A DNA stretch of 64,000 bases, taken from Riptortus pedestris. Taxonomy: Eukaryota; Arthropoda; Insecta; Hemiptera; Alydidae. The notes under the pieces were generated by a model. The model was given only the letters and a program-made list of their open reading frames with translations, did no database searches and was not told the origin of the DNA. Shown piece after piece: positions 1 through 12,740 of the stretch (its first letter is position 1; each line of letters begins with the position of its first letter). The stretch covers positions 205,481,001 to 205,545,000 of the forward strand of contig CM032228.1 in the NCBI GenBank assembly GCA_019009955.1, in the 5' to 3' direction. A program made the translations under genes and the position numbers.

Positions 1-221
1 AGAGTTTTAGTCAGAATATAATTTACATTAGCATGAGGTATGTAATCGAGTTATTTCATTTGAATCATTCTCTAAATTCCCGAAATTCTCTAGTCCATCC
101 TGATTGCTATCAGTGTCGAAAAACGACTATAAAAGTGCCACTGAAAGTATTTATTTTAGTAAAAATAATAATATTTAGCAAAACATTTGGTAATCAAACA
201 TAACAGTCTTCTATAAATAAA

Positions 222-283
222 TTGTATTTTATTTAATGAGTTCGTCACTTAATTCCTATTGCCCAGATGATAATCGAACTAAA
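222..283 (-). mobile_element. tRNA-derived SINE fragment
   Basis: A 60-bp piece of the SINE body on the minus strand. It carries the conserved TTTATTTAATGAGTTCGTCA and CCTATTGCCCAG blocks and the edge of the B-box region (ATCGAACT). Both the head and the tail are missing. Confidence 0.6.
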
Positions 284-2130
284 AAGTTGTTAATAGAATT
301 GTTGTTTATAATAAATTTGTTCGATGGTTAGCCGCTATTACTTGTTGTTTACTTGTCTTTGTTAATTTTTTTAGTGCTTAATAATTCGAATATACCTTTT
401 TATTTTTTGTATTGTAATCTGCCACCTTACGAGCATTCTTAATCAATACTTAGGCGATTGATTGATAATTCTAAGTACTTGATGAGTATATTATTCATAA
501 ATATTTTGATTTATGTATTCTGTTTAATTATTCAGAACTTGTGCGATGACCACTATTAATTTGGTTGCAAATTCCTGTACTCTTTGCATATCATTTCTAT
601 TTTATAGCATGATAGTACATAAAATATAATAGAAGGGAATTTCTTATTCTATATTAATTAGGAATACGTTTTTAGTTTGTATCAATGTCTCCAGATCATG
701 AACATTGTTACAGGTTAGTGATTAATAATAAATCATTCCTAATCCACGTAACTCCTGAACCATCATTCAGGTAAACAATAAATACAAGCCGGGTATTATT
801 TATCAAACCACTAAGATCATTCCTTACAAATTTTCATTTATTTGGGGACTTTCTTCTAGAAATCTTAACAAAACTGCTCAACAATCACACACACACATTT
901 TCGCAGTTCATAGAAATGTGTTCCAAAACTAGATAGCTGCTATATAAATAAGCAGAATGGTGTTCTTAAATGAATAAATATCAAAACCCACTATAACTCT
1001 TTGGGTGAAATCCTTTTTTATTTGAAGCGCAGAAATCGTCAATCCTCAATATGCAGAAGGTTAGGGGAACACTGCAGTGCTTTTTTTAAAATAAAAAAAA
1101 CCCAATAGTTGTTTATTTTTATTTTTTTTTATACCAAGTAAACTAGAGTACATTTTTTTCACGCTTGTAATTGAATCTTTATTTGGTATCCATATGCATG
1201 GAGCAGTTCATCTTTAGCTGCTCTTAAGTTGGGATAGAATGAAAACATTGTTTTAAAGTAACTATGAGGTTGGGTTCACCTCGTCCTAACTAGATAAGCA
1301 GGAAGAGGCTCTGCTTCTAAATTGTAATTACATAACTAACTCAGATGGTAACGAGATTTTTTAAATGACTTTATCCCCCGCCGTCATAATCTGTTTATCC
1401 ACCCCGCCCTTCATCCCCTTATCACTATGCTACCCTGTATGAATACAGAATAGCTCTCATTAATAGGCAGTTCCCTTTCAAAAATTAAGTATATTTTTTT
1501 TTTTTTGCAATAGCCTCCATTTTTACAATAATAGAACGCAACGCACAATTTTATTAAATAATGGCAGAGTATTTTTTATTTACTTATTGTCCGTATTTTA
1601 TTATTGATTTGCTAAAATAAAAGTTAATGAAAACAGCAAATCCTCGGTAGCTGTGATTATTGGCACCTTTCCATCCGTTATCTGTGTATGGTTATTTAAA
1701 ATATTGTTACGTTTTATTACAAAAATCAGTAATAAACGTTGTTAATAAGAGTTCTTTTGAATTGCAAAATTAAATACACACAAGCTTCACTGTTTTTAAT
1801 ACTGCACAATTTATTTAACAATGCACTATACACTTGGTTAATTATTCTTAATTACTACTCACAGTATACACTGATAGCGTCACTGTTCTTCAGATTATAC
1901 AGTCAAATAATTCATTCACGATCATTGAAATTCAAAAAAACACGGCACCAGTGTCTTTTACTTCGCAAAGTTAACGGCACTACACTGTCTTAAACACTGC
2001 ACTAAACTGTTACTTACAAAGTCACGGCACAACACTGTTCTGCACATAAAAACACTTTACCGCACTGCACTAAGTCGGCTTGTAGCACTGAATGCTCAGA
2101 TGGTCACTCGAAGACAGCTGAGAATTAACT
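284..2130. other. AT-rich intronic sequence, no feature recognised
   Basis: Short homopolymer A/T runs and no convincing ORF. A pyrimidine-rich patch lies at 1373..1440. From about 1890 to 2090 there are several imperfect repeats of the type CACTACACTGT/GCACAACACTGT, which on the minus strand lie downstream of the promoter-like cluster annotated next. Confidence 0.6.
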
Positions 2131-2132
2131 AA

Positions 2133-2208
2133 AACTGAGGGTCGGCCAGGGTGTCTTATATAGATTGGCGGAAAAACATCAAAGGGAAGGCCCAGACGCT
2201 TCCAGAAC
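2133..2208 (-). promoter_or_regulatory. Promoter-like cluster: HSE-like + TATA + initiator (minus strand)
   Basis: Read on the minus strand, a heat-shock-element-like array (modules aGAcg, cTTCc, aGAAc at 2194..2208, the first with one mismatch) lies upstream of a TATA box TATATAAG (2155..2162). An arthropod-type initiator TCAGTT follows at 2133..2138, placing the start A at 2136, 26 nt from the TATA start. The following leader (2130 down to about 1900) is rich in CAGTG-type repeats but opens no ORF. This could be the promoter of a retroelement LTR, of a decayed gene, or chance. The element arrangement is visible; the function is inference. Confidence 0.3.
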
Positions 2209-2269
2209 AGGACTCGAACAAACTTGATCCTCTGTCGGCTTCTTTGATCCACCTTGCACTTCCCAAATA

Positions 2270-2953
2270 CGTGACTATCTCTGTTTAATTTTTCATGTAT
2301 TTAATTTTCGTAAAGGTATAAATTGGAACATAACTCTCGTGCGCCACACGTAGTATTCAGTAGAATGGTAGCTAAAATTCCAATGATCTTACAAGTCAGA
2401 AGAATTTAGTAGCCATTTTATGATATTGGACCAAAATAATATTTTAATCTTATTATTTTATGATTTAGCTTTGAAATTCATCCTAGGCGAGGTTATCTTT
2501 ATCTTCTAGTATTTGTGTTTTTTTTTTCTTATACGCCGGTGAAACGTATGTAATATTTCATACCAGAGTGTATATACATTGTTACTCATAATTGCTGTTC
2601 GATAATGTCTAAGGTGGATAGAGCACATGTGCAGTTGTGCCATTAACTTATTAAACATGCTAGTCGTGCGTAAATTTCTTCCGTGAACTATTATCGAGGC
2701 ACATATATATTTTTACGCCAACAACTGATGAAAAAAATCTAATAATTAAAAAAACATTATTGTCTGATTTAGGACCGCAACGTGATCAGGAGGAGGCATT
2801 AGTCACAAAGAAATAAAATACAAGACAACTTGCTGAATTCAGATATTTCACGATCTAAGTTAAGCATGGCTAATTAAATCCTTTAGTCTTACAACCAAGT
2901 CTTCGTTCGAAATACCTTGTACATATATATAAAACTCGTTAATTCCAAAAACT
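2270..2953. other. AT-rich intronic sequence, nothing recognised
   Basis: Mostly A/T with no ORF or repeat match. It ends at the GTCC of the HINE 3' hairpin. Confidence 0.6.
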
Positions 2954-3798
2954 GTCCATCACGCAGGGCCGGGCTGCGAAAACTAAGCGCACTTCCTATG
3001 TGGTGGTATAAAACATTTGTTATCTCATCTAACCACATATTCTGTATTTATATATGAAACAACAATGAATAGAATGGGAGAGGGGTTACTGAAGACAGAA
3101 AACAAGGAAGTACGAATAAGTCGATTAGTATTTATGATACGATAAAATGCATAGAAGAACAATTATTGTGAATCAATAGTTTAACGAGATCGGTTCTATA
3201 CCATTTTACAATCCGGCTTTTATTAACGGATATATTTTGAATTTTCAAATCCACCCCCCTCTAAACGCCCACTATTCCATGTCCAATTTCAGACGAAAAA
3301 AATTATGATCTTTAGTTTTGACAAAAATAGTTAAATATTGAGTATTGTATAGGTCAAATAAACATTTTTGAGTTAACACGTGAAATCTTTCTTTATTATC
3401 GTACGACGAATTTGCATGGTTCTCTCATATGAAAGGATTCATGAAAACAATCTTTGGTATATAACCTTAGAATAAAGTTGTTCATGATATAACAGCTAAT
3501 ACTGTGTAGTAGTGGGGGTTTACTGAAGGCTAAAAAATAAAAATATCCATGATGAAATAATTATGTACATAACAATATATACAGGTAATTAATAGATAGG
3601 ATTGGGTTTGAACATTTTTTTCGATCAGAATCTTAATAGCAGAGATATTTAAATATTTTGAAACTTCCCCTCTAACCCCTCCCAATGGTCAGATTTTTGC
3701 CATTAACGAACTTAATCTTTCTTTTTGCATTAAAAATTGAATCAACTAAATATGACAACCACTAGAACGTTAGGAGACACACACACACACACACACAC

Positions 3799-3844
<46 letters not shown>

Positions 3845-3994
3845 TTGGATAATATATGTATAGTTTTGGATAATTTTGAACGGACCTTATTTTCATCTTC
3901 TCCCGGGTAGACATGGAGTTATAAAATATTTCGAAAATCCCGTCATGAGTATTACCTCAATATTTTATATAATTTTCTTAAGGGAAATCGGCTA
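2954..3994 (-). mobile_element. HINE-like non-autonomous Helentron, long form
   Basis: A full-length copy on the minus strand. At its left edge is the 3' terminal hairpin (GTCCATCACGCAGGGC, then GGGCTGCG) followed by AACTAAGCGCACTTCC, the inverted subterminal repeat. The interior has two copies of a unit carrying the C-rich block (CCACCCCCCTCTAAACG near 3250 and CCCCTCTAACCCCTCCC near 3666). A (CA)n(TA)n microsatellite lies at 3777..3841, then the conserved GAACGGACCT...GTCATGAGT block, then the 5' end CTTAAGGGAAATCGGCTAAAA. No protein is encoded, so mobility would depend on an autonomous Helentron Rep/helicase elsewhere. The family call rests on structure, not on a database match. Confidence 0.75.
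3777..3841. repeat. (CA)n(TA)n microsatellite inside HINE
   Basis: About 11 CA units followed by about 20 TA units. It occupies the position held by pure (TA)n in sister copies. Confidence 0.95.
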
Positions 3995-4256
3995 AAATGA
4001 AGAGCATTGTATTGGAGAGGATCCATATGGGTTAATTGTCGTATGATATTGTACTCCAGAAAATCGACCCCAAGGTCCTTTAGTCCTAAAACTGGGAATT
4101 GGAAATATCTTATTCAATTCCGTTGAGCAATTTCTAGATCGGACATTTGAGAGTGATTCTTTGCATCGTAGGCCAATTCTAATTTTCTAACTAATTACAT
4201 TACAGATCATATATTAGTAAGATGCATATGGGTACCCTTCAATTACAAAGTTTTTT

Positions 4257-4303
4257 ATTTTAGCAGATTCCCCGTAAGGAAATTATATAAAATATTGAGG
4301 AAA
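4257..4303 (+). mobile_element. HINE 5'-end fragment, inverted to its neighbour
   Basis: TTTTAGCAGATTCCCCGTAAGG followed by AAATTATATAAAATATTGAGG. The second block is a variant shared only with the 5' end of the element ending at 3994, where it is in the opposite orientation. The two form an inverted repeat of about 45 bp with about 260 bp between the arms. Confidence 0.65.
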
Positions 4304-5802
4304 TTATATTTACCTTTTCATCGGTGGCACTAAAATAAACGAAGAGAACATAAGTCAAAGTATTGGTCCACCCAATAATGGGTAGCTGATTTGCTGCTGT
4401 GCTTCAAGATTGAGATTGTGGTGAATGAAATGCTTTCCATTCTATATGCCCTCACCGCTTAAGGTTTGGCGCACTTTATGAGGGCTTTTCTAAATAAATT
4501 AAATCTAATCTTATTCTCCGCCCCCTCCCCATTAACTGAGTTATATATGATTCTGAAGGTCTACGGTTGCCTCCACGCCTTTAGCCATCCCAAACTCCCA
4601 ACTTCCATTACTTGTGATATGGAAAGAATGAGATCTGTCTAAGTAAGTAGACCAGCATATATTATATAGAGTGCCTACCAAATCCCAGAATGAAAATGGT
4701 AAGTTATAGGAACACTAAGTTAAAAATATGAAGGAACTTATTAAAGCCTCTAGAGTCTCTAGAAAAAGAATAATTTCAAGGTCAAAGTTATCTCATTCTG
4801 TGCCATCCCTCAGTGCCGTAATTTCTCTGACTACTATTTTCACTGAAGCCTAAAGATCACATCTTTCCGATAGCGTTTCTTTAGGAAATGCTACAATATT
4901 GCAATAACTTCAATTAATCCGTATCTTAAGGAAGGGTCTAATTTGTATTCCTAATTATTTGAAACCAAGCCAGGTTTTATTAAAATTCTTGTAAGATATT
5001 GGCTTGATAGGCTGATTATTAGTCTAACGACGATAAGTTCAATTTTCTACATTGCCTAATAGCTGTAAAAATAAACTATTTTCATTTAGAGATCCGTATC
5101 AGCACAGCTGACACCTTATGAAGCATGTCGTGGAACCGGGGAAATATTGTGAAAGCATGCCTCACATCTCTGGAACCAGAATAGTAAACATGAAACGAGT
5201 GAACTAAACATAGTCAGTTACTTCACTACTAAGGATATTTAAGAACATGTAACATTGTATGTTTAATGTAGTAATGCATTGACGCTATATTTATTATAGT
5301 GAAGTGGTTAATACAGTTTGAAATTGTATCAAATCGTCGCTTGAAAAGTTATGAGTTTTTGTCTAATGAACTCGTCATTTAAAATCTTTAGAATTGCTCA
5401 TCTTTGATTGTATTGACTATGAAACTAACGTTGGGATTTTAATTCCTTAATTCAGTATAATAATGTATCTGATAGTACCTTTTGTTTATAAATTCAGCTG
5501 TCAGTAATAAGGAAAGCTAAGGTTTACTATATGAAGAATATTTTCCTCTTCCTGCATTAACTTGTTCTTTTAAAATAGGTTGTAAAAAAATGAAGTATGT
5601 ATTTAAAAATCTAAATTTATGAGCAAATCTCATGCATTGTACTAACTAATTATTCATGGATCCGCCAAAATTTGGACAATTAAAATACTCTCTATATTTT
5701 GAATAACGAATTCGGGTTCCAGATAGGTGATTCGGGATTGTTTTTGTCCAAACTCTAGCTGATTTCAGTGATAACATCACACGCCAATGGCCTTCCATGG
5801 AA
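4304..5802. other. AT-rich intronic sequence, nothing recognised
   Basis: No ORF, repeat-family match or RNA gene seen. Confidence 0.6.
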
Positions 5803-5876
5803 AGTTAGGTTAGGTTTATTTTTTTTTGGGGGGGGGGCGAGCTACTACTGGGTTATTACGCCCTAAATAATGTTTG
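5803..5876 (+). repeat. Short interspersed repeat with GTTAGGTTAGGTTT head
   Basis: GTTAGGTTAGGTTTA, a T-run/G-run, then GAGCTACTACTGGGTTATTA and CGCCCTAAATAATGTTT. The second half recurs at 29175..29218 inside a HINE, so this is a dispersed unit of unknown origin, about 60–75 bp long. Confidence 0.6.
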
Positions 5877-8800
5877 TGCGCGTGTTCCATGGAAAATTTG
5901 TTTTATTGATTTTTAATAGTTATTATGTTCATGATTGTGGTTTTGTGGAATTTGGTATTGGTAAAAGGAATATGGTAGATTTTGGGTAGTGGATACCATT
6001 ATAGGATGCCTTTGGGCAGGCAGTTCACACATCGTTAGCATTCTAACCTAGATCCTGGGTCCTTATTAAGTCCCCCTCCCCACTTCGAAATTCTTAACCC
6101 TCCCTCCCCTCCTTGTCCCCCTCATACCGCCAATCCGTCTTTCAGTTTAGGCTTCTTCTGTTTATCTAACCTCAATAGCCAATAATGAAATATTAATTAG
6201 AACATGTACCTCCTAGAATAACTTTTTCCTTGAAATGTCAATAGGATTTCATAAGGTCATTAATAACCCAATGCTTAGCGAAATGACTAATCCAATCATG
6301 GACCTGTGTGTTGGCTCTGAATATTATACTAATCAATTTTCACTTTATGTGCCACGAACCATGGAAGTCGGAGTTTAAGGTGGCAAATATTATAATCTAA
6401 AAAGTATGCTATACCCACCCAACAGTATTTTAATTTAATTTGGATTTTACCAGTTCAAAAAATATATGAATTTCCCCGAATTATAATTTTCCCTTGTCTA
6501 CATAGTCTACTTCTTTATTTTGAGCTTATTTTAAATATGCAAATTTAATATATAGAAAAGTTCATCCTTTTTCTTATAGCGCTAATGGTGAAGTCAGAAT
6601 TTTCTCAAGAGTTTATTAAAACACTTTCCTAGTGGATTCATTGCTGTTTTTATCAGGCGATATCCAACGATATTCAGATCTATGCTGTCAGCTATCTTCC
6701 TTAATATAAAATACCCCTTCATTCTCCCTTAATTTAAAATATGTGGAGCATGTTTAGCATATTTAATGAAATGCTGAACGAAATTGCAATGCGACATTTG
6801 CCATATTATACTGCCTAGGGATGGTTTATAGTTATAGTTAGTTTTATTCAAGACACCGAATTGGCCACCAAGATCTTAGTCACTTATGGATGTGCTCTGG
6901 GATGTTTTGAAGTTATTCTCAGATTTTTTCACTTTCCTTTTTTTTAAAAATGTTACTATAAAACCTGCCTCAGACTTTAATGAAATGTTTCTGGATTGAC
7001 TGTATTATGTGTAGAGGTAATTTTGGACGCAACGGTTTCTTTGAAACCCTTTTATTCCTTTTGTAATATGCATCCTGTTGAAGAGTGCCTATTTTTTTTT
7101 TGTCATCCTGTAGTCTCTTTTTGTTGTTTCTTAAGTTATCTCTGGCATGTCTTCGAATTACGAAGGATTGTGTGCTCGGTCAGAGCGGGAATTTCTGATT
7201 ATGTTTTTGGCTACACCTTTTATGCGTTTATCGCATCTTGATTAAAGTCTTAGAATATTGATATCATATTGCACCATGATTAATAAACTTTCAGAATGTT
7301 CACCATAAAGGTTCCTGCCCACCTATTCGAAGTTGCTACACCAATTGGAGAGTTAGGGGGGAAAAATTCATTAAACCCCTATGGGTGCTATAACACGGCG
7401 GGTGTGTTGCCAAAGTTAGTTCATTTTTGCTCGAGTGTACTATAGAGGCTGTGTGAGATTTTAGCTTGTAACTAAGGCCGTTATCGAGACGGGGCTAGCT
7501 GACGGAGGGTATTAGGAGCTATAGCTGCCCCATACATCACCATTACAAGTCCGAGAACTCTCCTCTCTAGCAGCCATATTTTTTTATGCTTTCCTCTCAT
7601 ACACTCCTCCTAATGGACTTCTCTAGTGCCCTTATTAGCTCTTAATTACTAGCTTACTCTTCTCATTTATGTCCTTCCCTTCAGCTATCCTTACTTTATG
7701 GCAGCTTAACATAGGCCGGTTAGCTCTGGTGAACTGTATCCAACTTCATGCAGCGGTTTGCTCGGAAGTCGTCCGAATTTCTCTCATTATACCTGAAGCT
7801 AGTGGTCAGAGACACTGATTGTTAGCAAGAAGTTTCTGTACTTGTAGCTTACCGTAGGTAATTCTCAAGCTGCTCTTACTGCGTTCTCCTTAGTTCCTAA
7901 GCAGAAACGAACATCCCTTATAACTTTATAAGACATTTATTATAGTGGCAAACTTTCAGTGCTCTCTAGCTATCATTGTCATCCCGGTTAAAGCAATTGA
8001 GAACGTTTTACTGAAAATTCAAGGTGCCTTTAAAAATATCGATATTACTCCCCTAAGTAGGTAGGTTGCATGAAATATCCTACTTTCCAACCAGCTAGGA
8101 TGATACTCAGATGTAATAAGTTCACAACTCTTTTATATTTTTTCCTCTGTTTCATAATTCTGTGATAGCAAAATATAGATTTTAAGCTGGGTATGATTTC
8201 AAGCCCAGCTTACAATCTATTTAGTGACATATAAGGATAATTATAAAACTCGTATGAATAGGAGCAAAATCTATTAAAATATAAATATCTCTTTTTATTT
8301 TCATCGAGTCTTGATGAGATGCCTCCTCCCCCTTTTCGTAATCAACGTAGATTTAAAAAGAGTTACCAAATATTTTATCATAATTACTTCAGTAGCTGAT
8401 TTCTCTTCTCAGAAATTGCAACAAAGAGTTCTCATTTATAACCAGAATTCTTAGAAGATAATGGAGTATAAAATTAGTGAATTTTACTATAGTGATAAAA
8501 GAAAATCAACTGTCTAGTAAAACCATCAAATCAATTTAAAAAGTGGCAGATATCCATGAATCATGTAGTTTACATTGGAATTTCCATTTCTACAATTGAG
8601 ACGTTTTTACTTGCTACGGGCTAAACGAAGCTTTTCTGCAACTGTGATATTTAGCTTTCACGACACAGAATTCAGGTTTGGTGTGAAGAAGAATGACTTT
8701 CTGCAGGTGGAAATCTTTATTCTTCTGGCGTATAAAAAAGGGAGGGAGGGGGGGGTATCAATGAGCTTTAAAAATTAACTTTTGCACTCCATTGACCAAA

Positions 8801-9523
8801 CTGATAATATATACAATATATTATACTAAATACAGATATGAACTCAACTATGGAGTGGGTAAAGAAACAATTCTTACTTCATGGCCAAGTACATTGATGT
8901 GCCAACAATGTGGTTTACATTGATTTGATCAACAATCAAGATTCAGCTTCTAGTGGATGAGGACAAGCAATTCAATACAAACATTGCACAAAATTATCAA
9001 ACTCACCCAACATGTTACGGATAAGTTGCGTTACCATATCATGGTTGGCGGTGTGTGCTTAGCTTTAGAGTGATGTTATTCTGCTAAATAGTAAAACATT
9101 TATAACCATAATTTGACATTCAAATATACATTAAAGGAGTGAAAACATTTGTAATTAGAATGTATGCATTTTTATATCTATATATTAAAAACTACAGTGG
9201 TAATTATGTTAACTTGCTTTTAAATATTTTACTTTAGTTGTTAATAGGTGGCAAAAATTATGAATATTTTATCTCAAGCAATCCGGAAACAAGCCATATG
9301 AGCATTTCCAGCCACATTGATTATTTTCAATCCCGAGTTGGTATTCTGGCAGGTGGAAGTGACTTCTAATGTGTGTAGGATGAAAGAGTTGGCTACGTTT
9401 CAGGGAAAAGTTTTATATGTTATTTAGTTCTAAGAAAGATAGTTTTTATTGTTACATGTTATCGATTTTACCTGTTATCTAAAATATTTTAACAGAGATA
9501 GTATATTGTTTTTGTGTGTCAAC
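5877..9523. other. Intronic sequence, nothing recognised
   Basis: Contains a C-rich pyrimidine patch (6060..6125), a mixed-composition stretch at 7300..7800 and a G-run near 8740. Short ORFs are present but show no recognisable domain or splice context. Confidence 0.6.
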
Positions 9524-9577
9524 AGGGCACTGACGATGATGCACTGCATCGAAAGCGTTCTGCCGTTTTAATAAATT
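9524..9577 (+). ncRNA. Hammerhead-ribozyme-like stem-loop followed by AATAAA
   Basis: Candidate minimal type I hammerhead. Stem I 5' GGCA is at 9526..9529 and the core CTGACGA at 9530..9536. Stem II is GATGC-ACT-GCATC (9538..9550, one bulged T before it). GAAA follows at 9551..9554, then a tiny stem III loop, then U16.1-H17 = TC at 9559..9560 and stem I 3' TGCC at 9561..9564. AATAAA follows at 9570. All core nucleotides expected of a hammerhead are present; the unpaired U at 10.1 is a deviation. Such minimal motifs are known in the terminal repeats of Penelope-like elements. No reverse transcriptase remains nearby. Confidence 0.35.
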
Positions 9578-11465
9578 GTTTCAGTGGAAGCGTAGCCAAT
9601 TCTTATTCTAATCCTTCCTACATTATTTTCAATCCGGTCTGAAACTAAACGTAATAATAATTAACTTTTGAACAAAAATTAGTCCATTTGAGCTAGGTCT
9701 CTTCAATTATAAATGGTTTAAATTACTAATAATCTTAATTCAAAGAAGATCAAATCGATTTTTGTCGTGCTTTGTTATTTTAAAATTAAGTTGAGGCGAA
9801 AGTTGGCTAGCGGGGGCTGGTTCTTTCCACCTCTGCATTGGTGTATTGCGGGACTGTTGCCTGCTACGCCGTTTATTATTTTGTATATGATCACATGATG
9901 CCTTAGGGTTTCTACTACTTTGATTTTCTTACAGTAGGGTCTTTTAATATTTTAATAAAGAATAAAATCATTTTTTTAAACATACTCTGATATTTCAAAA
10001 CAATAACTAAAGGTGTTGACAAATCTACCAATCCAGGTTTGAAATAGTGAATAAAATATATTTCAAAGTTGTGAGTGTTTTAAAGATTAAAACTTCCTTT
10101 TTCTTTAGCGAGACTTATGTTTTATTTAAAGTTCAGTTATGCATTACGAGTTGGACCTTCTTTTAAAAAATAACATTAATCTCTGCTACTATCGTTAATA
10201 TAATTGTTTTGTTCCAACAATTACTAAACTTGGAGCTTAAACGTTTTCAATTTATTTCATTTGTCTGTTTTATCATAAACTTAATTGCGGTTAATTTATT
10301 TGAAATAAAGAAAGTCATTTCCTCTTCAGGGTTTTTTGTTCCTTGATACAGCTCAAATTTGGTGCTAGGGATTACGATTAAAAATTCCTACTCTTTCCTA
10401 CTGTTTTAAATATGAATTTCATAAAAATAAAACACACATTATTTTACTTATCGCGATTTTTAGGAATTAATTTGGATTCTTTTGGAATTTTGATTTTTTT
10501 TTCTCTTCTTGACGAGAAAGTTTTACTTGCGAAAATTCAGCTATCCCTATCACTTTGAGCCTACAAGATAAATTAAACGTCTAAACGTGATGAAATTCTC
10601 CATTAGATTTATCTTTAGACCCCAGAGACCCTCATGCCAAGCCTACTCTGCTAAATTGATTACTCTTTTGCTTTCGAGGGTTATATTTTGCCGGTACCTA
10701 CCTTTTTTCTAGTCCTTAATTTTCAGAACCCTCCTTAAATTTTCACTGCATTCAGAAGTTCCGCCCCCTCCCCCCACCTCACTTTCTGTCAATCATTCCT
10801 ACCTACCAGATATTAATAATGAGGTCCTAAATCCATATTTTGAGTTCCTCACTTGCTCTTGTTATCTATGCATGTCTGAAATTATATTGTGACAATAGTT
10901 AGCATAATCATACTGGCATAATTGTTCATCTACATGTTATTGAAGAATGGTTTGATGCAATGATTGAATTTAAGTTCCTTCCTCACTTTTTAACGCTTAA
11001 ATGGTAGTTAGTTAGTCTTTCGAAGAAGGAAATGAAAAACCACTTCATGTTTTTGTACCCATCGACCCTGTGAAAGTCGCGAAAAATCATGGACTCTCAA
11101 ATTAAGGAAACAGCTACAATGAGCAACCTGCGCCATTGTCAAATTTTATTTTCTTATTTACACGTTTTAATAAAATTAAAAGCTGCTCACGGAAATGGTT
11201 ATACCCCTGGCTAGTCCGACCAGAGTTTAGGTTTAGAGAAGAAAGTTTATTTAAAATAGTAATTACCTCATGTGAAATTATAAGTACTCCCCTTAATATG
11301 AGATTCATGAGAAATCATCATCACATTTTTTTTTAATACACAGTTTTGTTTTTCCTCAAACTATACAATTGAGTTAATACACCTCCCAAAAATTTAATTT
11401 TTATACGATTATCATGGATGAAAGAGTTTCTGGTTAGGAAGGAAATCTCATATTAAACCTAAAAC
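9578..11465. other. Intronic sequence, nothing recognised
   Basis: AT-rich, with a pyrimidine/C-rich patch at 10740..10790. No ORF or repeat identified. Confidence 0.6.
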
Positions 11466-12076
11466 GTCCGTCTCGCTGGGGCAACGTAAACTAAGCAGAT
11501 TTCCTTAGAGCTCACGTGATCTCATTTCACCACAAATTCTATATTTCTATGAAAAACCCGTTGAGTAGAAGAGGGGTGAACTGATGTCTAAAAATGAGAA
11601 CAAATAAGTTCTTGAGTTATGAAGAAATGCTTAGAAAAAAATGTTTAGAGCATCAATAGTTTAACAAGATTGGATCTACATATTACGATCCAACGCATAA
11701 CAACGAAAATATTTTGTATTTTCGAATTCATCCCTCTCTAAACCTCCTTGTTCCTGGCCCCATTTCTGTCTATAACAAATATATACTTTAATGTTTGATA
11801 AAACACTTAAATGCCGAGTACGGTATACATCAAATGAACATCATCGAGACAAGAAAAACCTTAATTGATGACGGTATCGAACAACGAATTTGCATATATA
11901 TCGCCTAATTTAGGTACCTTGGAAACAGTATTTGTTATTTAAGGTTAGAATAAAGAGGTTCATGTTATAACAGCTTATTGTTAATAGGACATGAGAAGGA
12001 GTGGAGGTTTACTGAAGGCAGAAACATAAAAATTCCAATTATCTCGGTAAATAATCAAGATAGTAAAAAAAATAAA

Positions 12077-12540
12077 GTCCGTCACGCAGGGGCTGCGTAA
12101 ACTAAGCAGATTTCCCACGTGAAGTTATACAATAGAGAAATCTCCATACGAGAGCCGAACAGTTACGGCAAATGGCCGAACTATCTTCTGGCGGGAAATT
12201 CAAAAATCCGTTATCGGCCCAAATTTAATAAAAATGCACATATCTCGGTTAATATTCAAGATAGGGAATAAATGTATATAACAATATTTATAGTAAATTT
12301 AATTTGCAATAAGATTGTTTCTGTACATTTTTTCGATCCAACGTATAGTAACGGAGATATTTCGAATTTTCATAAATCCTCCCCTCTAAACCCCCCCGCC
12401 CTGGTCCGATTTCAGCCGTTAACGAACTTGATCTTTCTTTTTACATAAAACGACTAAATATCGAGTTTGGTAACGATCAAACAAAAATTACGACCCCTAG
12501 AGCGGTAACAGACAAATATATAGATAGAGAGATAGATAGA

Positions 12541-12603
<63 letters not shown>

Positions 12604-12740
12604 TATAAAGTTTTGAACGGACCTCGTTTTCGTCATCTACTAGGGTAGGATCGATGGACATTTGAAGAAAAATATCGAAAATTCCGTCATGAGTACAACC
12701 TGAATAGCTGATTTCCCTTAATAAAAAGGGAAATCTGCTA
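12077..12740 (-). mobile_element. HINE-like element, short form, nested in an older HINE
   Basis: A complete copy. The 3' hairpin is GTCCGTCACGCAGGGGCTGCG, followed by AACTAAGCAGATTTCCCACG. The short-form 3' module (CGAGAGCCGAACAGTTACGG and GGCGGGAAATT) is also seen in the copies at 28617 and 61271. A single C-rich block (CCTCTAAACCCCCCCGCCC) and (TA)n at 12543..12607 follow, then the 5' end GGGAAATCTGCTAAAA. It sits in an A/T-run of the older element with no visible duplication. Its 5' palindrome has a small insertion (CCCTTAATAAAAAGGG). Confidence 0.8.
12543..12607. repeat. (TA)n microsatellite inside HINE
   Basis: About 30 TA units between the two conserved HINE blocks. It produces spurious Tyr-Ile ORFs on the minus strand. 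Confidence 0.95.
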
